A stretch of 64,000 nt of DNA from an uncultured Sphingorhabdus sp. (GTDB lineage Bacteria; Pseudomonadota; Alphaproteobacteria; Sphingomonadales; Sphingomonadaceae): assembly GCA_947492905.1 (NCBI GenBank), contig CANLOL010000001.1, forward strand, positions 2,210,578 to 2,274,577. The letters are read 5' to 3'. Shown piece by piece: positions 40,820 to 49,570 of this stretch. Numbering within the stretch: the stretch's first letter is position 1; each line of letters opens with the position of its first letter. Under the pieces are notes generated by a model. That model made no database searches. It had not been told where the DNA came from and saw only the letters and a list, made by a program, of their open reading frames with translations. The translations under genes and the position numbers were made by a program.

Positions 40820-43801
40820 ATGTATAAAAAATCCCTATGCCGCTTATTTGGCTTTCTCGCTCTTACATCAATATCAATTCACGCGCATGCATCGCAAGCT
40901 CCAGAAGGAGCCACTCGCACAGCGGCATGGAATAGTGAGAAATCAGAATATACGCCTGATAAAAGCATTATTTATGGAAAATTGGATAATGGTCTTACCT
41001 ATGCCATTAAACCCAATGACCGCCCTCAAAACCAGATATTATTGCGCATGGCGATTGATTTTGGTTCCGCAGCAGAGGCCGATGATGAACTGGGCTTAGC
41101 GCATTTTATTGAACATATGGCTTTTAACGGATCTACTAATATTCCCGAAGGCGAGATGGTCAAAATATTAGAGCGATTAGGCCTCTCATTTGGAGCCGAT
41201 ACTAATGCTTCAACAGGATTTACACAAACCCAATATACGCTAAATATACCCAATCTTGATCCTGAAACATTGGAACAATCGCTCTTCCTCATGCGCGAAA
41301 CAGCCAGTGAAATTTCATTCAATCCAGCAGCAGTAGATCGGGAACGCGGCATCATTTTAGAAGAAAAGCGCGTTAGAGAGAATTTCCAAGCACGAAGCGG
41401 CAGAGCTTCTGTTGAATTATTTTATCCCGATACTTTTTTTGTCAACCGCAGCCCTATTGGCACCGAAGAGATATTAAGAAACGCGCCAGCGGAACGGATG
41501 AAGAGCCTCTATAAACGCTATTACACCCCAGATCGAACGAAATTGGTAATTGTTGGCCCTGTCGATCCCGTGAAAATTGAGAGAATGATTGTCGAGCAAT
41601 TTAGTTCTTGGCAAGGCGAAAGCCGTTCTTTGGGAGAATTTGATAGCTGCAAAGTAGATACAAACCGCAAATCTGAAGCCGCTATTTTCTCTCATCCTAA
41701 AATTACGGAAACTTTGAGTGCCAATCAATTTTTGCAGGACCGTCAAAGACATGAAGGCATAGATCGCAGCATCATTTCATCCAAAATGACAATTGCAAAT
41801 TCCATCATTGCTAACCGCATTAACAAGCAATTGCGCGGCGAAGATACTCCAATATTAAGAGCCAATCTAAATTTTTCTTTTAACCTATGCGATCAATATG
41901 CAAGCATTGGCTATGGTGTGTCTGGCAAAGATGGTAGCCGAGATGCTATGATCCCCTTCATACAAAAGCATATCAATAGCGCTTTGGCATTTGGGTTTCA
42001 AAAGAGTGAAGTAGATGAGATTATCAAAGCATTAGATAACCAAAGACGCAACGCCATTAAATCAGAGGCCACGCGCCAAAGCTTTGGATATGCGGCTGCT
42101 TTATCAAGCCAAACTGACAATGTTATAAATGATAGCCAACAAAGTTTGCAAACATGGCTGCAAGTAAAGCCATTTTTGACACCCGAAGCTATTCACCGCG
42201 AATTTAATCATTGGTTTAGCCAGCTTAAAGAACCTCTATTCTTTCATACGACCAAAAATATCAACGCGCAAAATTTTGATGCCAATGGCGATGCAGCGAC
42301 GCGCATCACGCAGGCTAGTATTGATGAAAATAGCAATGATATTGCAGAAGCTGAATTAAGCGACGCTGATAAAAGTAAAATAGAAGAAATTAAATCAAAT
42401 CTCATTTCTTCTTTCAAGAAGAGCCTATCCGAACCGGCCGAGCCTTTAGAAGAAAAGAAAGAAGTTATTTTCGCTTACACAGATTTTGGTGAAACTGGAA
42501 AAATAGCAAAAGATAGCAAAATAGATGATCTTGATATCCGCACTGTCAGTTTTGAAAATGGTGTGAAGCTCAATATTAAATCGACCGACTTTGAAGATAA
42601 TCGAGTCCGTTATTCTTTCCGTATAGCAGGCGGTTCATTCCATTTAGGGTCAGATAACAGCACATTATCTCAATTTATCAATCGAACGATAACCACTGCT
42701 GCTCTTGGCAAGCATGATATTGATGAATTACGCTCTGTGATTTTGGGCACTACGGCCTCTCCCGGAATAGGGGTATCCACTACCTATTTTGGAACTTATG
42801 GCGCCGTTGCGCCCAAAGATTTATTACTCCAACTGCAATTACTCGCTGCCTATACAACCGATCCTGGTTATCGCGAAGAAGCCTTACGCCTTTTCAGGCG
42901 CCCATTGGATGAAATCTATAAAAGCTTAGATTCCTCTCCGGGCCGCGCATTGTCTTTGGAAAGCAGCAAAATATTAAATGATAATGATCCACGATTTATA
43001 TTTCCAGAGCGCGAGGAGTGGGATGATCTGGATTTTGAAAAAGTGCGCAATGCTCTGGGCGATGCGCTGCAAAGCAATGCCCTAGAAATAGGGATAGTGG
43101 GCGATATATCCGAAGAAGAAGCCATAGCTGCTGTTGCAAAAACCTTTGGAGCCCTGCCAGCTCGCAAAACAGATATTCCAGCTTATGAAGAGCAAAGAAC
43201 AGCCAATTATTCAACTCAATATGGTACCTATACTATTAAACATAAAGGCGAGCCCGATCAACTCGCTTGGCAGCGGATTTGGACCACCGATGATGATAGT
43301 GATTTCAAACTTGAACTTACCATGGAATTGCTGGCCGATATTATCAATTTAAACTTAACCGAAGAATTGCGTGAAACATTAGGTGCAACTTATGGATCAA
43401 GCGTTAGATCCTCAATGAGCAGCATCTATAAAGGACGCGGCAGTTTTACGATCGGAACATCAGGAGACGTTGATAAATTAGATTTGATTGAACAAACCGT
43501 TGATGAAGTCGTCGCAGATATAATTGCCAATATGCCGGAAGAAGATATTTTTGAGCGCGCTCGCAAACCTCAATTTGAGAGCTATAAAGATTGGCGTCTG
43601 CGCAATAGCACATGGGTGAGCATTGTTGACACGGCGCAAACGGAAAAAATCTGGTTAGATCGGTTTCTTATCAATGAAAAACTCTATCGCTCTATCACGC
43701 GCGAAGATATTTGGAATGCCGCCAAGAAATATTTAACGCGCGATTCATTCACATTTCGCTCTATTCCAGAGGGCTTTACCCTCCCAAGTGAAAAAGAGTG
43801 A
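40820..43801 (+). CDS. Secreted M16 family zinc peptidase, two-domain pitrilysin type
   Basis: The ATG at 40820 gives MYKKSLCRLFGFLALTSISIHAHA, a signal peptide. An upstream start would add 24 residues and spoil it. The mature 970-residue protein has two M16 halves: the first with the inverted zinc motif HFIEH (residues 95-99, zinc and catalytic Glu) and the later E in EERGIILEEKR. The second half (about 560-970) lacks the motif and is the structural domain. It degrades peptides in the periplasm. Unusually it lies between purC and purS, a spacing that could place it in the purine operon. Confidence 0.88.
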   Translation: MYKKSLCRLFGFLALTSISIHAHASQAPEGATRTAAWNSEKSEYTPDKSIIYGKLDNGLTYAIKPNDRPQNQILLRMAIDFGSAAEADDELGLAHFIEHMAFNGSTNIPEGEMVKILERLGLSFGADTNASTGFTQTQYTLNIPNLDPETLEQSLFLMRETASEISFNPAAVDRERGIILEEKRVRENFQARSGRASVELFYPDTFFVNRSPIGTEEILRNAPAERMKSLYKRYYTPDRTKLVIVGPVDPVKIERMIVEQFSSWQGESRSLGEFDSCKVDTNRKSEAAIFSHPKITETLSANQFLQDRQRHEGIDRSIISSKMTIANSIIANRINKQLRGEDTPILRANLNFSFNLCDQYASIGYGVSGKDGSRDAMIPFIQKHINSALAFGFQKSEVDEIIKALDNQRRNAIKSEATRQSFGYAAALSSQTDNVINDSQQSLQTWLQVKPFLTPEAIHREFNHWFSQLKEPLFFHTTKNINAQNFDANGDAATRITQASIDENSNDIAEAELSDADKSKIEEIKSNLISSFKKSLSEPAEPLEEKKEVIFAYTDFGETGKIAKDSKIDDLDIRTVSFENGVKLNIKSTDFEDNRVRYSFRIAGGSFHLGSDNSTLSQFINRTITTAALGKHDIDELRSVILGTTASPGIGVSTTYFGTYGAVAPKDLLLQLQLLAAYTTDPGYREEALRLFRRPLDEIYKSLDSSPGRALSLESSKILNDNDPRFIFPEREEWDDLDFEKVRNALGDALQSNALEIGIVGDISEEEAIAAVAKTFGALPARKTDIPAYEEQRTANYSTQYGTYTIKHKGEPDQLAWQRIWTTDDDSDFKLELTMELLADIINLNLTEELRETLGATYGSSVRSSMSSIYKGRGSFTIGTSGDVDKLDLIEQTVDEVVADIIANMPEEDIFERARKPQFESYKDWRLRNSTWVSIVDTAQTEKIWLDRFLINEKLYRSITREDIWNAAKKYLTRDSFTFRSIPEGFTLPSEKE

Positions 43802-43875
43802 AGAATATCTCTTGAATGACAAAGGGTGCTGTTATATTCGCCATTAATAAATAAGCATCTGGGATGATAGATTCT

Positions 43876-44106
43876 ATGAAAATTAAAGTATTTGTGACTT
43901 TGAAAAATGGTGTACTTGATCCCCAAGGGAAAGCCATACACCACGCCCTAGAAGGATTAGGTTTCGGCGGCGTCAATGATGTTCGTGCAGGCCGTTTAAT
44001 CGAATTAGATGTTGATGAAAATGTTAGCGACGAAGATGTTCAAGACATGTGCAAGAAATTGCTAGCCAACACCGTCATTGAAAATTTTGAAATAGAACGC
44101 AATTAA
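43876..44106 (+). CDS. purS: Phosphoribosylformylglycinamidine synthase subunit PurS
   Basis: The ATG at 43876 gives a 76-residue protein beginning MKIKVFVTLKNGVLDPQGKAIHHALEGLGFGGVNDVRAGRLIEL, the PurS pattern. PurS, PurQ and small-type PurL form the FGAM synthase complex. purQ follows after 41 bases. purL is not found downstream. Confidence 0.93.
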   Translation: MKIKVFVTLKNGVLDPQGKAIHHALEGLGFGGVNDVRAGRLIELDVDENVSDEDVQDMCKKLLANTVIENFEIERN

Positions 44107-44147
44107 TCAATTTCACCACTAAGATTTGGCTATAGAAAGCATTAATC

Positions 44148-44810
44148 ATGAAAGCTGCTGTCATTCAATTCCCTGGGTCTAATTGTGATCGCGATATGAA
44201 AGTGGCGCTTGAACATATTATGGGAGCCGATACTATATTGCATTGGCATGGCGATGCTGATTTACCCAATGATTTAGATTTTATCGCAATCCCCGGTGGT
44301 TTTTCCTATGGTGATTATTTACGCTCTGGCGCTATGGCGGCGCGCTCTCCTGTGATGAAAGCTATCATAACTGCCGCAAATCAAGGCGTCCCAATTCTTG
44401 GGGTTTGCAACGGATTTCAAATTTTAACCGAGAGCGGACTATTGCCCGGCGCTTTAATGCGCAATGCCAGCCAAAACTTCATATGCCGCGATGTTGAATT
44501 GCGTGTTAACAACGGAACAATGTTCACCAAAGGCTATACAGATGGTGAGACTATTTCTATCCCAGTAGCGCATCATGATGGCAATTATTTTGCTGATGAA
44601 GCCACCATCAAAACATTAGAAGATAATGACCATATTGCTTTTCGCTATGCTGAAGATGTTAATGGTTCACGGGAAAATATTGCTGGTATCACCAATGATG
44701 CGGGAAATGTTTTGGGCATGATGCCCCACCCGGAGCGCGCTGTTGATAGCAAACATGGCGGCACAGACGGACAGAGGTTATTCCAATCGCTTATTAGAGA
44801 ATTGGTGTAA
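44148..44810 (+). CDS. purQ: Phosphoribosylformylglycinamidine synthase subunit PurQ
   Basis: The 220-residue glutaminase subunit supplies ammonia for FGAM synthesis. The triad is visible: nucleophile Cys in [19 protein letters not shown], and the His/Glu pair in [10 protein letters not shown]. Opening [17 protein letters not shown] is standard. Its partner PurS lies just upstream; purL must be elsewhere. Confidence 0.96.
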   Translation: MKAAVIQFPGSNCDRDMKVALEHIMGADTILHWHGDADLPNDLDFIAIPGGFSYGDYLRSGAMAARSPVMKAIITAANQGVPILGVCNGFQILTESGLLPGALMRNASQNFICRDVELRVNNGTMFTKGYTDGETISIPVAHHDGNYFADEATIKTLEDNDHIAFRYAEDVNGSRENIAGITNDAGNVLGMMPHPERAVDSKHGGTDGQRLFQSLIRELV

Positions 44811-44815
44811 AACTC

Positions 44816-45169
44816 TTATCCTTCTTCAATATTGTGACTTTGCTCAACAGCCTCTTTTTTCTTGCGGCTTACATAGGGTAAAAAACCAATAAAAACCGCT
44901 AATATGGTTGGCCATAGCATAGTGCTGAACAGATCTTTCCAATGCTCAATCCAAACTGCACTCGTAATATCATTGGTTATGGCTATATGATCGAGCCATT
45001 CCCCGCTTAGCGCCGCCAATAATGCCCCAAGCCAAGCAATAAAGCGCGCGCCGCGCCAGCGCCACAAGAGCCAAATCAACAAAAATATAGCCATCCCAAC
45101 ATGGATATGCATCGCATCCCTAGACAATAGGGTCATATCGATAATAAACCGTTTTAAATCATGGAACAT
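44816..45169 (-). CDS. Small membrane protein, unknown
   Basis: The 117-residue product has three predicted hydrophobic segments (roughly 21-38, 40-55, 73-95) and a charged C-terminus (SRKKKEAVEQSHN). I see no family motif. It lies 14 bases after the yhhQ-like gene and may be cotranscribed with it. Convergent to purQ with a five-base gap. Confidence 0.5.
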   Translation of the reverse strand: MFHDLKRFIIDMTLLSRDAMHIHVGMAIFLLIWLLWRWRGARFIAWLGALLAALSGEWLDHIAITNDITSAVWIEHWKDLFSTMLWPTILAVFIGFLPYVSRKKKEAVEQSHNIEEG

Positions 45170-45183
45170 GTAGAAACGAAGCC

Positions 45184-45912
45184 CTATATTTTGGTTTGGA
45201 ATGGCGTGAAATTGGTATCATGGTCATAAACATCTATATTCTCACGCGATTTTAAGAATGAAACCGCCTTATAAGTGATAGGCGTTAATAAAATCTCCCA
45301 CCCTAATTTTAACAACCAATTGGTTATCATGACAATGAAAACTGTTTGCGTCTCCCATACACCCAAAAATGCTAATGGATAAAAAATCAAACTATCAACG
45401 CCCTGCCCAACAAATGTAGAACCTATTGTACGCGACCATAGATGCTTGCCTTGCGTCCATATTTTCATACGCGCCATGACATAGCTATTTACAAATTCGC
45501 CAGCCCAAAATGCGGCTATAGAAGCAAAAACGATGCGCGGTACTTGACCAAAAACTTCTTCATAGGCGCCCTGCCCAGTCCATCCATCCGCAGGCGGTAA
45601 ATTTACTACTACCCAGCTCATAAAAGCCATGAATATGAGGGCCGCAAAACCAACCCATATAACCCGCCGTGCCCGCGCATAGCCATAAACCTCAGTTAAA
45701 ATATCACCTATGACATAACCAATGGGGAAGAATAATATCCCAGCCCCATAAATATAGCTCTCATCAAAGATGGTAATAGTGGTCTGCTTTGCCGCACCCA
45801 ATACATTAGAGAGCAGCAAAATGGTCACAAATGCGGCCATAACATAGTCATAATAGCGAAATTGCGTTGCTGATGATGCGCTATTGCTTGGCGATTCTGA
45901 TATTTTTTTCAT
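45184..45912 (-). CDS. Queuosine precursor transporter (YhhQ family)
   Basis: The 242-residue protein has six or so membrane helices and the YhhQ/VUT family features FFPIGYVIGDILTEVYGYARARRVIW, FASIAAFWAGEFVNSYVMARMKIWTQGKHLWSRTIGSTFVGQGVDSLIF and NWLLKLGWEILLTPITYK. The family imports queuine or preQ bases for tRNA modification. It sits next to a tRNA-Arg gene, but queuosine does not occur in tRNA-Arg, so this adjacency is likely accidental. Confidence 0.9.
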   Translation of the reverse strand: MKKISESPSNSASSATQFRYYDYVMAAFVTILLLSNVLGAAKQTTITIFDESYIYGAGILFFPIGYVIGDILTEVYGYARARRVIWVGFAALIFMAFMSWVVVNLPPADGWTGQGAYEEVFGQVPRIVFASIAAFWAGEFVNSYVMARMKIWTQGKHLWSRTIGSTFVGQGVDSLIFYPLAFLGVWETQTVFIVMITNWLLKLGWEILLTPITYKAVSFLKSRENIDVYDHDTNFTPFQTKI

Positions 45913-45968
45913 AATATCACATTAGCTGCTTTGCAGAGCCGTGCAAACTGGTTATGGGGAATGTGTGT

Positions 45969-46045
45969 GCGCCCGTAGCTCATCTGGATAGAGCGCGAGA
46001 CTTCTAATCTTGAGGCAGCAGGTTCGAGTCCTGCCGGGCGCACCA
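45969..46045 (+). tRNA. tRNA-Arg (anticodon TCT)
   Basis: A full cloverleaf: acceptor GCGCCCG/CGGGCGC, D-arm GCTC/GAGC, anticodon stem CGAGA/TCTTG with loop CTTCTAA, T-arm GCAGG/CCTGC with TTCGAGT, discriminator A and encoded CCA. The anticodon TCT reads AGA and AGG. Confidence 0.96.
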
Positions 46046-46349
46046 TTTCTATATATAACATTGCAATATTCGAATTTTAGAATTCGCCCATGCAGCTCGC
46101 TGCAAGCAGATGTATCTTTATCACATCATTTTGTAGAAAAATTAAATCCACTCTCAGGTCTAATATATTCGACATGATGAAATCACAGAGTAAATCTGAC
46201 ATAAATCCAAACAATATGCACAATCAATTAAGATAGAAACGATGACGATTGAAATATGTTTTGTGTACTTACAGCGACATCTCAATAATGAGAATTTGGC
46301 CAGACAAATTAACGGAACAATCTCTAATTTCTATTGCAGAACCATAGAA
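46046..46349. other. 304-bp gap between tRNA-Arg and the sigma-factor gene
   Basis: No reading frame with a believable product. The stretch is AT-rich. A short inverted repeat CGAATT-TTAG-AATTCG about 25 bases after the tRNA may help to end its transcript. No integrase remnant or copy of the tRNA 3' end is visible. Confidence 0.5.
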
Positions 46350-46895
46350 TCAGGCTGTCTCTTTACAATAGTTGTTATGCAAAATTTTGCGTGCATAATG
46401 TAAACGCGATTTCACAGTGTTCTCAGGACAATTCATAGCTAATGCAATTTCACTGAGTGACATTTCTTCATAATAGAAAAATTGTACCGCTTCTCTTTGT
46501 TGAAGATTAAGATCGCTCAATGCGCTTATTAACCAATTGCGATCGCTTATCTGTGATTCCATTTCATCCACATTAACGATTTGATGGCTTTCCAAGTTAC
46601 CTAGCATAGATGATATATCGATTTTTATGCCTCCATATTTACGCAACCAATCCACTGCCTTATTGCGCACTATCCGCCGTAACCAACCAATATCATTACC
46701 CTGTTCTGAATAAACAGCAGCCTTCTTCCAAATATCCAAAAATGCATCATCGACAACATCTTCGGCGGCATTCAGGTCACCTGCTAATAAAGTAGCGGCA
46801 TAGCTAACCAGCCCTCTTCTTTGCAGTTTATAATATTGCGAAAAAGCATCTCTATCCCCTTTGCCGATTTTGCGCAAAACTTCTCTGTTACTCAT
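46350..46895 (-). CDS. RNA polymerase sigma factor, ECF type
   Basis: The 181-residue protein has sigma region 2 (about residues 20-85: VDDAFLDIWKKAAVYSEQGNDIGWLRRIVRNKAVDWLRK) and region 4 (about 125-177: ALSDLNLQQREAVQFFYYEEMSLSEIALAMNCPENTVKSRLHYARKIL), without sigma 1 or 3, so it is an ECF sigma factor. Its ATG overlaps the stop of the methyltransferase-like gene by four bases. No zinc-finger anti-sigma gene is adjacent on the strand. An anti-sigma-like membrane protein is encoded in the divergent operon (54151-54843), which I infer to be its partner. Confidence 0.88.
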   Translation of the reverse strand: MSNREVLRKIGKGDRDAFSQYYKLQRRGLVSYAATLLAGDLNAAEDVVDDAFLDIWKKAAVYSEQGNDIGWLRRIVRNKAVDWLRKYGGIKIDISSMLGNLESHQIVNVDEMESQISDRNWLISALSDLNLQQREAVQFFYYEEMSLSEIALAMNCPENTVKSRLHYARKILHNNYCKETA

Positions 46896-47749
46896 GGTAT
46901 CACTCCCCCCTGATAATACTGAACACCCTGTTTAAATTCGCCCCAATTGAGGCTGCCGCTGGCATCTTGAAATTGCGAAAGAACAAGCCCTGCTGCGACA
47001 GCACTTTCCAATAATTTACTTTGAGAATGGCATTTGATGACATGATATTCGCACACTCTATTCCAACCTGCGCCGGCATGATTTTCCAAGAATGTGGATA
47101 TATTCAATCGCCCTTTTGGAGCCAGAATCTGTGCAACCATTATGATAAAATCGTCCAACGCATCATCATCCCAATGATCGGCAATGGACGGGGCAATTAT
47201 CCGATCGAATTTATGACCAGCAGAGATAATATTGGATAAAATGTCTGCTACACTCTGACGATCGGGCAAGTGAATAATAGCGCCATCATCCTGTATCGTT
47301 GTGGGTAATTCCCCGACATTATATAATGGAGTCAGAGCGGCTTGATGGATGAAAATATCATTTGGCGGGGCAACTATATCGCCTAACAAACAGATTGTTT
47401 CGCCGCTTTTATAGGCATTTTCTATTACAGAATTACAAAGTTTCCAACGCTCCGATTTAGCTCTATTATGTGCCAAGCCAGCCATAGCGATGTGCATTTT
47501 TTGCGCCGTTGAGGAAACACATTCATCAAAAGAACCGATAGTGATGGCTCTTGATACTCCGCCCTCTCGCAAGAAATCTGCTATTGGGTGGTCAAAGAGA
47601 ATAGTTTTTAAATAGGCCTCATCATAACCAGCTGCTATTGCGCCGTCCAACACTCCAGCTAGCGAAATTATCGCATTGTTAAAATTTGCGGATTCCATTT
47701 CCAACAGCAATTGGTCGAATATCTGATAAAGGTGAATTTCACTGTTCAT
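46892..47749 (-). CDS. Methyltransferase-like protein of unknown function
   Basis: The 285-residue protein has no recognised family match in my reading. The C-terminal half resembles a degenerate class I methyltransferase: ETICLLGDIV (motif I place, glycines incomplete), then KFDRIIAPSIADHWDDDALDDFIIMVAQILAPKGRLNIS for motifs IV-V. The N-terminal half (about 1-110) is helical with several His and Cys residues. It is cotranscribed with the ECF sigma gene (ATGA overlap) and divergent to the TPR regulator. Methyl transfer is a guess; it could bind AdoMet or a related ligand only. Confidence 0.55.
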   Translation of the reverse strand: MNSEIHLYQIFDQLLLEMESANFNNAIISLAGVLDGAIAAGYDEAYLKTILFDHPIADFLREGGVSRAITIGSFDECVSSTAQKMHIAMAGLAHNRAKSERWKLCNSVIENAYKSGETICLLGDIVAPPNDIFIHQAALTPLYNVGELPTTIQDDGAIIHLPDRQSVADILSNIISAGHKFDRIIAPSIADHWDDDALDDFIIMVAQILAPKGRLNISTFLENHAGAGWNRVCEYHVIKCHSQSKLLESAVAAGLVLSQFQDASGSLNWGEFKQGVQYYQGGVIP

Positions 47750-47779
47750 TACCCATGATTAGGGCAAGGCCATCTTCTG

Positions 47780-47810
47780 AATGTGAAATATGCGTTCCAA
47801 TAATGTGAAA
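47780..47810. promoter_or_regulatory. Direct repeat AATGTGAAA in the divergent promoter region
   Basis: Two identical nine-base copies (47780-47788 and 47802-47810) lie 22 bases apart, two helical turns on one DNA face, in the 125-bp spacer between the methyltransferase-like gene and the regulator gene. Tandem direct repeats with such spacing suit OmpR- or SARP-type winged-helix regulators such as the one encoded next to it. Binding is inferred. Confidence 0.4.
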
Positions 47811-47874
47811 AATATAGTGATTTTTGAATTAAATATGTTAGCCTTCAGTCATATTGTAGGGGGCAATATGAATT

Positions 47875-49536
47875 TTGCACAATGATGGGGTCTATAAATT
47901 GACGCTGGTTGGGCCATTCCGTTTGGAAGGGCCAGATGGCTCACGGATTGAAATTCGCAGCAAACGCGGACAAGCGCTTGTCGCTATGCTTGCGATTGCA
48001 AAAGATGGCGAACATAGCAGGCCATGGTTACAAGAGAGGCTATGGGGATCGCGCAGCCCCGAACAAGCCAATTCAAGCTTGCGAAAAGAATTATCCAACA
48101 TCAGAAAAATTCTAAACAAGGACGATATTACTATCTTGGATGCCGATAATGGCCGTGTCTGGCTTGACCTAGAACATATTGATATTGATGTGCGCCAGGT
48201 TTTGAACGATAATCATGATGAATTGCTCGAAGGATTGGATATTGCCGGAGAAGATAGTTTTGAAGAATGGCTACGATTAGAGAGGAATGCACTAAAAGCA
48301 AGGCAACCCCCTATGGCGATGAAGCCTTATAACACTGATGATTTTGTCAATTTAGAACAATTTTCTCAAAAGCCAGCGATTGCGATACTACCTTTCAAAA
48401 CGATAGAAGATGAACCAGCCTTGCAACATATGGCGCATGGGTTAAGCGAAGATCTGATCGATAGATTATCCCGTTTGCGATGGCTACCCGTTATAGCACG
48501 TAGTTCTAGTTTTGCTGTGCAAGAGGGTGACACGCAAAATATAGCGCGAAAACTGGGAGCGCAATATATTGTCGAAGGCACTCTGCGCCGAGAGAAAGAC
48601 AAATATATATTATTAGCTATGCTAAATGATGCCAGAAACGGACAATCGATTTGGTCTCAAAAAATTGAATTGCCTTTAGAGAGTGAAACAATAGCTTTGG
48701 AAATATTGATCGCGGAAATCAGCTCTGCATTGGGAACACAGGTTGATCTGCAAGAGCAGAATAAAGCACAGCGCAAACCGCAAAGCGATTTGAACGTGAA
48801 TGAAATCATTTGGCGTGGACGATGGCATTTGAATACATTAACACCAGAGGGGTTTCAGGAAGCTGAAAAATGTTTTGATGAAGCCCTGTCCAAAGAACCC
48901 CATTCCCCCGAAGCATTAATACAGCGCACATGGGCTGCGCTATGGCAACAATGGTTTACCCGCGGATCAGAATCCGATATTCGTACGGTTCGCAAAATGG
49001 CGCAAAAAGCGATTATCGCCGATTATGATGATGCGCGCGGGCACATGCTAGCAGGTATTGCAGAAAGCTGGCTGCATCAACCTTTGCGGTCACAAGCATT
49101 GTTAGAACGGGCATTAGAGCTTAATCCCAGCCTTGCTTTTGCTTATGCCCAATTGGGCAGCACATTATATTTAAACGGTAAACCCAACCAAGCGCTCGAA
49201 AGCATTGATTTTGCAATCCGGCTTAGCCCGAACGATCAGCATCTTTTCTACTTTTTGGGCGAACGTGCCATCTCCAATTTATTATTGGGTGAGTATGAAC
49301 AGTCAATTGCCGACTCTGATGCATCCATCATGCGGCGTAATGCTTTTTGGTATAGCCATGTGATTAAAATAAACGCCTTGGTACGCCAACAAAAAGTGAT
49401 CGATGCCAAACATGCATTGCAAGAATTATATACCGCATATCCAAAATTTAAAGATCATTATATTGATTGGATCCCCTTTGTGGATAGCAGTTGGAATGAT
49501 TTTTTAAAGGAGGGCTTGAACCTTTCGCGCCAATAA
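47875..49536 (+). CDS. Winged-helix regulator with TolB-like and TPR domains
   Basis: The 553-residue protein has an OmpR/SARP-like winged helix (about residues 8-100: KLTLVGPFRLEGPDGSRIEIRSKRGQALVAMLA, LWGSRSPEQANSSLRKELSNIRKIL). A FlgO/TolB-N-like domain (about 162-285: AIAILPFKTIEDEPALQHMAHGLSEDLIDRLSRLRWLPVIARSS) and TPR repeats (about 300-540) follow. This architecture is common in alphaproteobacterial transcription regulators. The start is uncertain: TTG at 47875 is in frame, while an ATG with a good AGGGGG site (47868) is one base out of frame. It begins the operon with the P450-peroxidase, 34 bases downstream. Confidence 0.8.
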   Translation: MHNDGVYKLTLVGPFRLEGPDGSRIEIRSKRGQALVAMLAIAKDGEHSRPWLQERLWGSRSPEQANSSLRKELSNIRKILNKDDITILDADNGRVWLDLEHIDIDVRQVLNDNHDELLEGLDIAGEDSFEEWLRLERNALKARQPPMAMKPYNTDDFVNLEQFSQKPAIAILPFKTIEDEPALQHMAHGLSEDLIDRLSRLRWLPVIARSSSFAVQEGDTQNIARKLGAQYIVEGTLRREKDKYILLAMLNDARNGQSIWSQKIELPLESETIALEILIAEISSALGTQVDLQEQNKAQRKPQSDLNVNEIIWRGRWHLNTLTPEGFQEAEKCFDEALSKEPHSPEALIQRTWAALWQQWFTRGSESDIRTVRKMAQKAIIADYDDARGHMLAGIAESWLHQPLRSQALLERALELNPSLAFAYAQLGSTLYLNGKPNQALESIDFAIRLSPNDQHLFYFLGERAISNLLLGEYEQSIADSDASIMRRNAFWYSHVIKINALVRQQKVIDAKHALQELYTAYPKFKDHYIDWIPFVDSSWNDFLKEGLNLSRQ

Positions 49537-49570
49537 TACGACCTTAGCATGTCGTAATTTAGGAGTTATC

